Position numbers and translations under genes: made by a program. A stretch of 64,000 nucleotides of DNA from CAYLSV01 sp964386435 (GTDB taxonomy: Bacteria; Planctomycetota; Phycisphaerae; Tepidisphaerales; Tepidisphaeraceae). Of the stretch, positions 45,785 through 54,429 are shown piece after piece. Every line of letters begins with the position of its first letter. Position 1 is the stretch's first letter. Below the pieces are notes generated by a model. The model made no database searches, was not told where the DNA came from, and worked only from the letters and a program-made list of their open reading frames with translations. Location of the stretch: the NCBI GenBank assembly GCA_964386435.1, contig CAYLSV010000005.1, forward strand, positions 21,431-85,430, written 5' to 3'.

Positions 45785-46582
45785 ATGCCCCGCCGGCCGC
45801 GCAAGGATCAAGGCAGCGTCCGCTACCACAACCGCGTCGCCCGCAAGTACGACGGCATCTACGACAATTTGTACTGGCGGTTCCACGACGACCTCACCTG
45901 GCACGCTGTCCGCCCGCACTTGCCCACCGACGCCACCGCCCGCTGCCTCGACCTCGGCTGCGGCACCGGCAAGTGGGGCCTGAAGCTCCAGAAGTCCGGC
46001 TTCGCCACCACCTTCGTCGACCACGCCCCGGCCATGATCGGCGAGGTCCGCGGGAAAATCGCCAACCCCGATGACGCCATCGTCGGCGACATTGTCGACC
46101 TGCCCATGCTGCCGGGCGAGGCGTTCGCCCTGACGCTGGCCATGGGCGACCCGCTCTCGATCTGCAGCGACCCGCCCGCGGCCGCAGGCGAGATGTTCCG
46201 CACCTGCCAGCCCGGCGGCGTCGTCATCGCCACCGCCGACAACCGCACCGCCGCCCCAACCGCCTACCTCGAACGCGGCGACCTCGACGGCTTGGAAGAT
46301 TTCCTCCGCACCGGCCGCACGAGCTGGGTGACCAGCGCCGTTGCCGAGCAGTTCCCGCTGGCGACCTTCACCCCCGCCGGTTTGCGCAAACTGTTCGAAG
46401 CCGCCGGCTTCGAGGTGCTGAAAGTCACCGGCAACACCGTCCTCCCGATCCGCCGCTTCCGCGAGCTGCTCGAAGACAAGGCGGCCTACAAGCGGCTGCT
46501 GAAGCTCGAGCTCGATTTGCAGAAGGACCCAAGCACCGCCGCCGCCGCCGGCCACCTGCAGATCACCGCCCGCCGCCCGTGA
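45785..46582 (+). CDS. Class I SAM-dependent methyltransferase
   Basis: 265 aa. Motif I CLDLGCGTGKWGLKL (residues 57-71), post-motif FVDHAPAMI, motif IV-like LTLAMGDPLSIC, and VVIATADNR. Small-molecule methyltransferase of the Methyltransf_11/25 type; acceptor unknown. ATG 45785 opens MPRRPRK; TACGTT lies 6 nt upstream. Its 3' end overlaps the convergent patatin fragment by 20 nt. Confidence 0.82.
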   Translation: MPRRPRKDQGSVRYHNRVARKYDGIYDNLYWRFHDDLTWHAVRPHLPTDATARCLDLGCGTGKWGLKLQKSGFATTFVDHAPAMIGEVRGKIANPDDAIVGDIVDLPMLPGEAFALTLAMGDPLSICSDPPAAAGEMFRTCQPGGVVIATADNRTAAPTAYLERGDLDGLEDFLRTGRTSWVTSAVAEQFPLATFTPAGLRKLFEAAGFEVLKVTGNTVLPIRRFRELLEDKAAYKRLLKLELDLQKDPSTAAAAGHLQITARRP

Positions 46583-47099
46583 GCAACCCGCCGTCGACGA
46601 GCCCGTCTTCGATCGCGTTCATCACCGCGTTCGTCACGACGCCGAACTGCTGGGCCGATCGCCAGCCGCCGCGGAGCCATTGGCGGAGCATGAAGTTGCC
46701 CGAGTCGCTCGACAGCGCGTGGCCGATCTCCTGGTCGATGAGCTGCTTCGCCACGCCGTTGAGCCGGCGGTGGATCAGCGGCCGCAGCGCCTTCAGGTCG
46801 TCGCGCCCCAACGCATTCACCGGCCAAGCCGGCTCGGCGATTGGCTCGGCGGCGGGCCCCACCAGCGGCACGATCGGTTGCAAACCTTGCCGTTTCTCCA
46901 GGAAAACCGGGTTGTCGCCGCAGAGGTTGAAGTGTTTCCGCAGAAAACTCTGGCAATTGTGCCGCCCGAGCATGAAGTCGTGTTGCCGGAACGCCTCGTG
47001 CAGGAACCCGCCGAAGCTGCCCACCGCCGCGCACGCCGAGTGCGGCGGCGGCTGGTGGCCGCGTTTTTCGGGGAGAATCGCCAAGTTCGCCCGCCGCGA
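46563..47099 (-). pseudogene. 3' part of patatin-like gene, downstream of an in-frame TGA
   Basis: Same frame as the patatin gene upstream; begins right after its TGA (47102-47100). It encodes the expected C-terminal patatin part: FGGFLHEAFRQHDFMLGRHNCQSFL, split by a loop, and then the helical end NAVMNAIEDGLVDGG. Between about 47140 and 47090 another frame reads VEITAEDMIAAGE, which looks coding, so the stop may stem from two nearby compensating indels and not from a nonsense change. Confidence 0.7.
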
Positions 47100-48290
47100 T
47101 CATGTCTTCGGCCGTGATCTCGACCCGGCCCGACCGTCGGGCACGACCTCGCCGGGATACTGGTAGCGCAGCTCGTCGAGCTTGAACCGCGACTGGTTCT
47201 TGAACACGCCCAGCAGCCGCCCGAGCACGGCCAGCGCGTGCGAGCCGACCTGCCCCTGACCCGGCACGGTGGGCGGCTCGGGGAACGGGTCGAGCATGAG
47301 CACCGCCCGGTGCGCCTCGCGGCAGCCCCGCGGGTTGCGACCGCCCGGCCCGGCCAGCGCCTGCCGCGCCAGCTCCAGCGGCTCGTTGTCGGCCACGCCC
47401 CCGTCGGCCGCGGGAAAGTCCCAGAAGTCGGGCGGGTCGGCGACCGTCGGCGGGATCGTCGTGGCCGTGGCGCACGTGCCGCCGCGGCCATCGGTGGCGA
47501 CGGCGTGCAGCTCCCGCTGGTACTCGTCGAACGCCCGGCCGAGGTCGCGGCTCTGCAGCACGCCGGGGAACGCGCCCGAAGCCAGCGCCGCGGTCCGCAC
47601 CAGCTTCCACGCCGGACCATCGGTGTCGGCGGCGTCGAGTCGGATTGAGCCGTCACGTGGTTCGCCGAGGGTGAACTTCAGGTGGTCGCGGTGGCGGACC
47701 ATGCCGTGGCCGTCGCGGGCGGCGTCGCGGGTCGAGTCGATCGGCCCGCCGCCGAAGCGGATGTGGTACGGCACGCCGCGGAGGTTCGTCACCGCGAGCA
47801 AAAGCGGCAAATCTTCCGCGAAATACGCCCGCCTCTGCCGCAGCGCCGGCCCGGTCATCACGTCGGCGGCGATGCGGTCGAGCACGTCGCAGTTCAGCAG
47901 CGCCCCCAGCGTCGCCCGCGGCTCGTCGTCGGTCCGCCGCCGGGCGCGGGCCTCCAGCGCGTCGAGGTCGGCGTCGTCCAGCAGCGGGCGGATGTCGATC
48001 CGCCGGACCCACGCGTCCCACAGCGGGTTCGTTCCCGCCGGCGGTGCGCCATCCCGCACGGCCTGCACCGGCCGCTGGGCGAGCGAGGCCAAGAGCGCCG
48101 CCGTCATCCCGCCCGCCGACGCCCCGGTGAGCACCTTGATCGTCACGCGGTGCCTTGGCACGCCCGGCTCGCCCCGCCGCTCTTCCCACGCCTCGAGCGC
48201 CTCGAGCAGAAAGTCCACGACGCCCGCCTGATACGCCCCGGCCGAGACGGCCCCAGCCATGACCAACCCGATCTCGAAGTTGCCGGCCAT
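47100..48290 (-). CDS. Patatin-like phospholipase family protein, C-terminus interrupted
   Basis: 396 aa up to an in-frame TGA. The oxyanion/first motif is VMAGAVSAGAYQAGV, the nucleophile elbow is GASAGG (Ser about residue 57), and the Asp of the dyad is in AADGGVADNEPL. These give a Ser-Asp lipid acyl hydrolase of the bacterial patatin family. The missing end (about 175 codons) continues in the same frame beyond the stop. Whether the gene is broken in the cell or by sequencing is undecided. ATG 48290 starts MAGNFEIGLVMAGAVSAG. Confidence 0.82.
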   Translation of the reverse strand: MAGNFEIGLVMAGAVSAGAYQAGVVDFLLEALEAWEERRGEPGVPRHRVTIKVLTGASAGGMTAALLASLAQRPVQAVRDGAPPAGTNPLWDAWVRRIDIRPLLDDADLDALEARARRRTDDEPRATLGALLNCDVLDRIAADVMTGPALRQRRAYFAEDLPLLLAVTNLRGVPYHIRFGGGPIDSTRDAARDGHGMVRHRDHLKFTLGEPRDGSIRLDAADTDGPAWKLVRTAALASGAFPGVLQSRDLGRAFDEYQRELHAVATDGRGGTCATATTIPPTVADPPDFWDFPAADGGVADNEPLELARQALAGPGGRNPRGCREAHRAVLMLDPFPEPPTVPGQGQVGSHALAVLGRLLGVFKNQSRFKLDELRYQYPGEVVPDGRAGSRSRPKT

Positions 48291-48370
48291 GCGGAAAGCT
48301 TATCGCGCCGGACCGGCGGCACGTGGTGCCGCGGCTATCGCAGCGGGAACGTGCGGCAGATCGGGCGTCA

Positions 48371-49045
48371 TCACCTCAGCCCGCAAATCGCCGCCGCGAC
48401 GACGGCGGCCGTTTCGATGCGCAGCACCGACTCGCCCAACCGCGCTCGCCGCACGTCGGCGAACGCGGCCAGCTCCGCCGCCGACCAGCCGCCCTCGGGG
48501 CCGACGAACAGCCAGGCGTCGGGGTCGGGCGTCAACGATTCGGCGGCGTCGGGGAGCAGCACGATCGCCCGGCCCGCCGCCTCCGCGAGCGCGGCGCGAA
48601 CCGGCGTCGGCTCGTCCACCCGCATCACGCCCGGCGTGTCGGCTTGCTTGGCCGCCTCGATCGCCCGGCGACGCCAACGGTCGATCTTCCCACCGCCGGG
48701 CTCGACACCGCCGTGCTCGGTCCGCAGCGGCACCCACCGCACGACGCCCAACTCGCCCAGCTTCTCCACCAGCCAGTCGGCCCGCTCGCCCTTGGGGACG
48801 GCCGCGGCGACGGTGACGCGGTGCGGCCGTTCGCGCCGGATCACCTCGCCGACCGTCGCATTATCGGAAGTGAGCGTGCCGTCGGCCTCGTAACCGTCGG
48901 CGTCGAAGAGGCGGATCGCGTCGCCGGTGCCCAAACGCAGCACACGGCGGACGTGGCGGTTCTCCTCGGTTGGCAGCGTAACCACGCCCGGCGCGAGGGT
49001 TGGCACGAACATTCGCGGCACCCGCTTGTTGCCGCGTCGGGTCAT
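48371..49045 (-). CDS. rsmE: 16S rRNA (uracil1498-N3)-methyltransferase RsmE
   Basis: 224 aa. The PUA-like N-terminus (MFVPTLAPG, HVRRVLRL) is followed by a SPOUT domain with LFVGPEGGW and LGESVLRIETA, the knot that binds SAM. Methylates U1498 of 16S rRNA. The start at 49045 is supported by a full promoter (TTGACA, 18 nt, GATGAT) ending 6 nt before the ATG; a second ATG at 49012 is possible. Confidence 0.93.
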   Translation of the reverse strand: MTRRGNKRVPRMFVPTLAPGVVTLPTEENRHVRRVLRLGTGDAIRLFDADGYEADGTLTSDNATVGEVIRRERPHRVTVAAAVPKGERADWLVEKLGELGVVRWVPLRTEHGGVEPGGGKIDRWRRRAIEAAKQADTPGVMRVDEPTPVRAALAEAAGRAIVLLPDAAESLTPDPDAWLFVGPEGGWSAAELAAFADVRRARLGESVLRIETAAVVAAAICGLR

Positions 49046-49051
49046 GCCCGG

Positions 49052-49104
49052 ATCATCCGGCCGCGGGGTGCGGCTTGTCAACCGGCCCCGGCTTCCGCTA
49101 CACT
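49052..49104. promoter_or_regulatory. Overlapping divergent promoters for rsmE and the repeat protein
   Basis: Minus strand: TTGACA (49081-49076), 18-nt spacer, GATGAT (49057-49052), 6 nt to the rsmE ATG. Plus strand: TTGTCA (49075-49080), 18-nt spacer, TACACT (49099-49104), 61 nt to the ATG at 49166. The two -35 boxes overlap, so the genes may compete for polymerase. Confidence 0.6.
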
Positions 49105-49165
49105 GCCGCCGCCGGCGCAAGGACGTGCCGGGCCGACGCCGATCCCCCAGCCAAGGCCAACCGCG

Positions 49166-50044
49166 ATGGACCGCGACGTTGCCGTGCTCGACGCCCCTTC
49201 TTCATCCAGTGCTTCGCCCCATGCCGGGCGCCAGAGCGTGCTGTCCGAAGCCGACTCGGCGCTGCAGGCGGAGCTGGACGAGTTATTCAACGACCTCGAC
49301 GCCGCCCCGCCCGCCGAGCCGGCGCCCGCGCCCATTGAGGACGAGCTGCCCGCCGCCGACATCGCCGACGCGGCGCTGGATGAGACCGAGTCGATGACGT
49401 CGGACCTCGACGCGCTGTTCGAGGAGTTGAACGCGCCCGAGGACGAGGCCGCCGCGCCCGAGGCTGCCGGGCACACGGGGGACGTGTCGCAGGCGGAGCT
49501 GGACGCGCTGTTCGACGAATCGGCCGTCGCCGACGCGACGGCCGAGGCAGTGAGCGACGGCGCGGCGATCGATTTGGACCAGGGCGAGCTCGACGCGCTG
49601 TTCAACGAACTGGCCGAGGAATCGCCCGAGCCCCAGAGCGCCCCCGAGCCGAAGGAGCCCCAGGCCGCGCCCGAGGAGAACGCCGCCGAGCTTGACGCGT
49701 TGTTCAACGAACTCGGCGGCGACGACGATAACACACCCGCCGCCAAAGCCGAGCCCGAACCGAAGCCAGAGCCGACACCCGAGCCGAGGCCGGAACCCGA
49801 GCCCATCGACGCCGCGGCCGAGGCCGTCCGCGAGGAGCTCGAAGCCGACGCCACCCCGCCCCGCCAAGCCGCCACCCCAGCGACCGCCAAGCCCACCGTC
49901 CCGGCCCACCTGCTGCCGCTCATCTGGCTCAACTGGCCCGTCCGCCACCTGACCGACCCCACCCGCGACACCCTGGGCAAAGTCGCCGTCCTAACCCTGA
50001 TCAACGCCGCCGCCATCCTCACCTACGTTCTGCTGCTGGCGTAG
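49166..50044 (+). CDS. Acidic tail-anchored protein with five FliM-N-peptide-like repeats
   Basis: 292 aa, very acidic and probably disordered apart from the end. Five copies of a [QS]xELDALFxEL motif sit at residues 33-44, 77-88, 107-118, 138-149 and 172-183, about 30 residues apart. The third, SQAELDALF, closely matches the SQAEIDALL peptide at the N-terminus of flagellar FliM that binds phosphorylated CheY. Then a Pro/Glu/Lys linker (PEPKPEPTPEPRPEPEP), a short hydrophobic patch (LLPLIWLNWPV) and a C-terminal membrane helix (about 272-292) with no residues after it: a tail anchor. It could be a membrane scaffold for a response regulator; this is inference. Confidence 0.75.
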   Translation: MDRDVAVLDAPSSSSASPHAGRQSVLSEADSALQAELDELFNDLDAAPPAEPAPAPIEDELPAADIADAALDETESMTSDLDALFEELNAPEDEAAAPEAAGHTGDVSQAELDALFDESAVADATAEAVSDGAAIDLDQGELDALFNELAEESPEPQSAPEPKEPQAAPEENAAELDALFNELGGDDDNTPAAKAEPEPKPEPTPEPRPEPEPIDAAAEAVREELEADATPPRQAATPATAKPTVPAHLLPLIWLNWPVRHLTDPTRDTLGKVAVLTLINAAAILTYVLLLA

Positions 50045-50513
50045 GAAGCCTTGGCGAGGCGACCCACAACAACCACGCGAAGACGGCCGGCACCACGGGC
50101 TGAGGAGCAGTCCGGATCAATTCTGTGGTAAGCAGGATGGGCCCGGCATCAGCCAGCCACTCGCGGTTTTGGAAGAGCCCGGCAGCCTGCTCGAACGCCG
50201 CGAGGATCGACATTGCGGCGGCCGCGACGATTGCCAGTCGCGACGCGCCGGCATGACCACGCCACACCAAGCACGCCGTGATCATCAGGATCGAGGCAGC
50301 CACGGCGAGCAGCCCACCCATGGCTGACACGGCTGCGAACGGCCAATCCGTCCCCTCGCCATACGAGAGGATCCACATGAAGCGGACGCTGAAGCCCAAT
50401 TCGGCCCAAGCCATGGCCGCCGTCGCCAACCCGTAGAGGGCCGCCGCGAGGTAAATCGACCGCCGCAATCGGCCGGCGACATCCACATCATCCGCGGCGT
50501 AATTGAGCGTCAT
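50019..50513 (-). CDS. Hypothetical four-helix membrane protein (paralogue 1)
   Basis: 164 aa, four predicted helices (about 22-42, 58-85, 95-115, 135-155). Ends PAVFAWLLWVAS, like PAAVTWLLWVLW in the next gene upstream, so the two arose by tandem duplication. The ATG at 50513 is preferred over one at 50594. Overlaps the convergent repeat-protein gene by 26 nt. No function assigned. Confidence 0.6.
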   Translation of the reverse strand: MTLNYAADDVDVAGRLRRSIYLAAALYGLATAAMAWAELGFSVRFMWILSYGEGTDWPFAAVSAMGGLLAVAASILMITACLVWRGHAGASRLAIVAAAAMSILAAFEQAAGLFQNREWLADAGPILLTTELIRTAPQPVVPAVFAWLLWVASPRLPTPAAERR

Positions 50514-50612
50514 CGGCCTCAGCCTACGCGGGATCGGTTCGCGCACAGGTGGCACCCGAGGAACAACCCGAAGGCGACCACGTTCGTCTCGCAATCCTCA
50601 CCCGCCCCCCGC

Positions 50613-51095
50613 TCACGCATGCTGCCCCCGCCACAGGACCCAGAGCAACCAAGTCACTGCCGCCGGCTCGGCGGGCTCGATGACGACGTAGATTAGCAGG
50701 AAGTAGACGTCCCACGCCGTGTTGGAATTCAACTCCCACATCAGGACGGTAAACGATACCTGCTGAACGGCCGTCGCCGCGGTGATGACCGCTGCCGCCA
50801 CGAACGCCACCTGCGTTGCTCGTCGCCGGTTCATCCACGCCAGCGTCGCTGCCACCATCAGCACCAACGCTGCGCCTCCCGCGATGAACACGGTGACGAC
50901 TCCGACGATTTCAACCGCTCTTTCCAAACCCACTTCGTCAGATATCCACCAGCTTTGCCGGAACCACTCGACCGCGAAGAGCGCTTCCGACATCGCGGTC
51001 GCGATGGCGTAGATCACGCACGCGATCAACACCGCCCGCGTCACCGGTCGTTCCCCCGGTGCCCCCACGGCGGCATAAGCGATTGGCGACGACAT
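50613..51095 (-). CDS. Hypothetical four-helix membrane protein (paralogue 2)
   Basis: 160 aa, four predicted helices: AVLIACVIYAIATAM, VFIAGGAALVLMVAATLAW, VAFVAAAVITAATAV and a C-terminal one ending TWLLWVLWRGQHA. Similar layout and ending to the gene at 50019-50513. No family recognised; a role specific to this lineage is likely. Confidence 0.62.
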   Translation of the reverse strand: MSSPIAYAAVGAPGERPVTRAVLIACVIYAIATAMSEALFAVEWFRQSWWISDEVGLERAVEIVGVVTVFIAGGAALVLMVAATLAWMNRRRATQVAFVAAAVITAATAVQQVSFTVLMWELNSNTAWDVYFLLIYVVIEPAEPAAVTWLLWVLWRGQHA

Positions 51096-51135
51096 CCGCG
51101 ACCGAGGGTAACGCGACGCACCCGCCGTGCAACGC

Positions 51136-51180
51136 CGCTGAGGCCCCCACCGCCGTGGTGACGGCGGGGCTGCGCTATCG
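51136..51180. repeat. REP-like element family B, single copy
   Basis: CGCTGAGGCCCCCACCGCCG, TGGTGACGGCGGGGCTGCGC; 30 bp of the core are identical to the left copy at 45650-45680. Lies between the membrane protein start and the sucA stop. Confidence 0.85.
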
Positions 51181-51243
51181 CCGGGCGTCGCTTGACAATC
51201 GCGTGACCCGATCGTTGACCGAAGCTGAGTCAGCCAAGCTGCT

Positions 51244-54201
51244 TCAGGCGGGGCCCAGGGCGTCTTCGATTAGGCGGGCGTCTTCCTCGGTGTGCAGGGC
51301 CAGGGCGCCCACGGCGGGGCTGGCGGCGCGGGGGCGGCCGGCGTAGGTGATGCGTTGGTCGCCGGCGAGCTCGCGGAGGCGGGGCTCGATGTAGGTCCAG
51401 GCGCCGCGGTTCTTGGGCTCCTCCTGGGCCCAGACGACTTCCCGGCGGTTGGGGTAGCGCTTGATCGCCGCGGCGAGGTCGCGCTTGGGCAGCGGGTAAA
51501 GCTGCTCGACGCGGATCAGGGCCACGTCGGTGCGGCTTTGGTCCTGGCGGGCCTTGTCGAGGGTGTGGTAGACCTTGCCGCTGCAGGCGATGACCCGGCG
51601 GACCTGCTCGGCCTCGGCCCGCTCGTCATCGATGACCATCTGGTAGCGCTTGTCGGTCAGATCCGAGAGCGGGCTGGCGGCCTGGTTGGCGCGGAGCAGG
51701 GCCTTGGGCGTCATGACCACCAGCGGCTTGCGGAACGGCCGCAGGATTTGCCGGCGGAGCAAATGGAACAACTGCCCGGCCGTGCTGGGCATCACGATCT
51801 GCATGTTGTCCTCGGCGCTGAGCGAGAGCCACCGTTCGAGGTAGGCGTTGGAGTGCTCGGGCCCGGCCCCTTCGTAGCCGTGGGGCAGCAGCAGGACGAT
51901 GCCGTTCATGTACTGCCACTTGCTCTCGGCCGAGGTCATGATCTGGTCGATCAGCGCCTGGGCCCCGTTGACGAAGTCGCCGAACTGCGCCTCCCACACG
52001 ACCAAATTCCGCGGGTCGGCACTGGCATAGCCCCAGTCGAAGCCGAGGACGGCCAGCTCGCTGAGCATGCTGTTGCGCAGCTCGAAGTCGGCCTGCTCGG
52101 ATCCCAGGCCGCACAGCGGGGTGTAGCGCTCGCCGGTGTTCGGGTCGTGAAGCACGCCGTGGCGGTGGCTGAAGGTGCCGCGCTCGACGTCCTGGCCGGT
52201 GAAGCGGATGCGGGTGCCCTCCAACAGCAGCGAGCCCATGGCGACCATCTCGGCCCCGCCGAAGTCGAACGGCTTGTCCCCGGCGACCATCGCCCGGCGG
52301 GTCTTGATCGTGAACTTGTCGATTTTGTCGATGGGCGAAAAACCCTCGGGGAAGTCGTAGGCCCGCTCGACGACCTTCTGCAGCACCTCGGCCGGCACGC
52401 TGGTGTCGGGGTTCCACGCGTCGGGGTCGTCCTCGAAACGGGGCGCTTTGCCCAGCCCCTGCCAGACGCCGCTGAAGCTGGGAACGCGCTGCCGCTCGCG
52501 CTTGTCCTTGGCCTGGGCGCGGGCGGCGTCGAGGCGGTCGATCACGTCACTCTTCATCGCCGCGGCGTCGTCCTCGGTGAGGTCGCCGTCGGCGATCAGG
52601 CGCTTTTCGTAGAGCGTGCGAGTGGTCGGGTGGGCGTCGACCTTCTGGTACATCAGCGGCTGGGTGAACCGCGGCTCGTCCTGCTCGTTATGCCCGTGGC
52701 GGCGGTAGCAGATCAGGTCGATGATCACGTCCTGCATGAACTGCTGGCGGAACTCCATGGCCAGCTGCGCCACGTAGCCGCAGGCGTCCGGGTCGTCGCC
52801 GTTGACGTGGAACACCGGCGCCCCGATCGTCTTCGCCACGTCGGTCGCGTAAGGCGTGAACCGCCCCTGCCGCGGGGGCGTGGTGAAGCCGATCTGGTTG
52901 TTGACGATAATGTGAATTGTCCCGCCTGTCTCATAGCCCGCCAGCTCCGAGAGGTTGAGCGTCTCGGCCACAATGCCCTGCCCGACGAATGCCGCGTCGC
53001 CGTGCATGGTCACCGGCACGATCTTCTTGCGATCGCCGCCGGCGGCCCACTCCTGCTTGCACCGCACGATGCCCTGCTGGATCGGGTTGATCAGCTCAAG
53101 GTGGCTCGGATTGGGCAGCAAGCTCACCTTCACCTCGCCGCCGGGCACCTGCCGTTTCTGGGCGTAGCCGAGGTGGTACTTCACGTCGCCGTCGACGCCT
53201 TGGGGCATCAGGTTCGTGCCCTCGAAGTCGCCCAGCACCGCCTCGTATGGTTTGTTCAAGACGTGCGCCAACGCGTTGAGCCGGCCACGGTGGGCCATGG
53301 CCAGGATCACCGCGTCGGCCCCCAAACCCGGGCCGTGATCGACGATGGTGTTCAGCACGGGGATCAAACTCTCGGCCCCCTCGACGCTGAACCGCTTGGC
53401 GCTCTTGAACTTCGTGCCCAGGTAGTGCTCGAACTCCTCGGCGGCGACGAGCTCGAACAGGATCTGCTTGCGGCGATCGGCATCGAACCGCGGCTGCCCC
53501 AGCGCCGGCTCCAACCGGGCGGTGAGCCAGTCCCGCTGGCTCTTGTCGATGATGCCGGTGTACTCCACACCAATGCTGCCGCAGTAGGTTTGGCGGAGCT
53601 TGTCCAGCAAATCGCCCAGCGTGCCGTCGGTCTCGCCGCCGAACCCGCCCTTGCCGACCCGGCGGGCGAAGTCCTTCTCGGTGATGCCGAAGTTGGCGAT
53701 GTCCAGAAACGGGTTGTCCGGGCCCGGCGCGCCAAGCGGGTTGACGTCGGCGGCGAAGTGGCCGAACTCGCGGAAGGTGTGCACGAGGTCGTACACGCCC
53801 AGCGACAGCGGCATCGACTCGGGCCCGGTCCGCGGGGCCGTCGAGGCGTGAACCCCCCGCGCCGCCGGCGGCAACACCGCCTGCCGCTCGCCATCGGGGT
53901 CCAGCCCGTCCAGCGGCAAACCCTTGTTGTGGTACGTGCCGTTGTCGCCGTGAGCGCCGCCCGCTCGGCCGTTGCTGGGCAGTTGGGCGTCGTCGGGCAG
54001 TTTGGCGTCGTCGGGCAGCACGCCCCCGGCAAAGTCCACGCCTTGGAAGAACGCCCGCCACTGCGCGTCCACCGACTCGGGCCGGCGGCGATAATCCTGG
54101 TACAGCGCCTCAATGTACTCGCCGTTCTGCGGCGACAAGTCCAGCGCCGGCGACACAGACTGCGCAGGCTCATCAACGCTCGAAGCGGCAGGGGAAACCA
54201 T
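51244..54201 (-). CDS. sucA: 2-oxoglutarate dehydrogenase E1 component
   Basis: 985 aa, full length. Thiamine-diphosphate-dependent decarboxylation of 2-oxoglutarate in the TCA cycle. N-terminal E2-binding motif GEYIEALYQDYRRRPESV; ThDP site HGDAAFVGQG through VNNQIGFTT; YRRHGHNE (substrate His); C-terminal VVWAQEEPKNRGAW. A Ser/Ala/Asp-rich linker lies at about 75-125. No sucB or lpd follows, so E2/E3 are elsewhere. TACGAT lies 9 nt before ATG 54201; the upstream space is filled with hairpin repeats. Confidence 0.96.
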   Translation of the reverse strand: MVSPAASSVDEPAQSVSPALDLSPQNGEYIEALYQDYRRRPESVDAQWRAFFQGVDFAGGVLPDDAKLPDDAQLPSNGRAGGAHGDNGTYHNKGLPLDGLDPDGERQAVLPPAARGVHASTAPRTGPESMPLSLGVYDLVHTFREFGHFAADVNPLGAPGPDNPFLDIANFGITEKDFARRVGKGGFGGETDGTLGDLLDKLRQTYCGSIGVEYTGIIDKSQRDWLTARLEPALGQPRFDADRRKQILFELVAAEEFEHYLGTKFKSAKRFSVEGAESLIPVLNTIVDHGPGLGADAVILAMAHRGRLNALAHVLNKPYEAVLGDFEGTNLMPQGVDGDVKYHLGYAQKRQVPGGEVKVSLLPNPSHLELINPIQQGIVRCKQEWAAGGDRKKIVPVTMHGDAAFVGQGIVAETLNLSELAGYETGGTIHIIVNNQIGFTTPPRQGRFTPYATDVAKTIGAPVFHVNGDDPDACGYVAQLAMEFRQQFMQDVIIDLICYRRHGHNEQDEPRFTQPLMYQKVDAHPTTRTLYEKRLIADGDLTEDDAAAMKSDVIDRLDAARAQAKDKRERQRVPSFSGVWQGLGKAPRFEDDPDAWNPDTSVPAEVLQKVVERAYDFPEGFSPIDKIDKFTIKTRRAMVAGDKPFDFGGAEMVAMGSLLLEGTRIRFTGQDVERGTFSHRHGVLHDPNTGERYTPLCGLGSEQADFELRNSMLSELAVLGFDWGYASADPRNLVVWEAQFGDFVNGAQALIDQIMTSAESKWQYMNGIVLLLPHGYEGAGPEHSNAYLERWLSLSAEDNMQIVMPSTAGQLFHLLRRQILRPFRKPLVVMTPKALLRANQAASPLSDLTDKRYQMVIDDERAEAEQVRRVIACSGKVYHTLDKARQDQSRTDVALIRVEQLYPLPKRDLAAAIKRYPNRREVVWAQEEPKNRGAWTYIEPRLRELAGDQRITYAGRPRAASPAVGALALHTEEDARLIEDALGPA

Positions 54202-54220
54202 CGGTGAGGAATCGTAGGAC

Positions 54221-54429
54221 AGGAGGAAGTGTGAGAGGAAGTGTGACGTGGTGAAGTTTGACGTGGTGAATTGCCGGAGAAGTTGCGCCGCGTGTCCGGC
54301 AAATCAACACGTCAAACTTCACCAAGTCAAACTTGTAGTACCGGAGGAAGTGTGACGTGTTGAATTTCCGGAGAACTCCCGCCGCGTGTCCGGCAAATCA
54401 ACAAGTCACACTTCACCAAGTCAAACTTA
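54221..54429. repeat. Two tandem hairpins of inverted 15-bp units (GTKTGACKTGKTGAA)
   Basis: Copy 1: left arm 54241-54277 has two 15-bp units (GTGTGACGTGGTGAA, GTTTGACGTGGTGAA) and then TTGCCGG; right arm 54296-54332 is the inverse. Copy 2: left arm 54350-54371 (one unit), right arm 54390-54426 (two units). Loops share GCCGCGTGTCCGGC (54287 and 54381), giving a 94-bp direct repeat. It fills the space between the STN-domain gene and sucA. Confidence 0.85.

Noticed and set aside
51292..54207. Plus-strand open frame antisense to the whole sucA gene
   Set aside because: Mirror frame of a GC-rich gene; no motif, and sucA is unmistakable.
54221..54429. CRISPR array
   Set aside because: Only two copies of a 94-bp unit, internally inverted, with no unique spacers and no cas genes.
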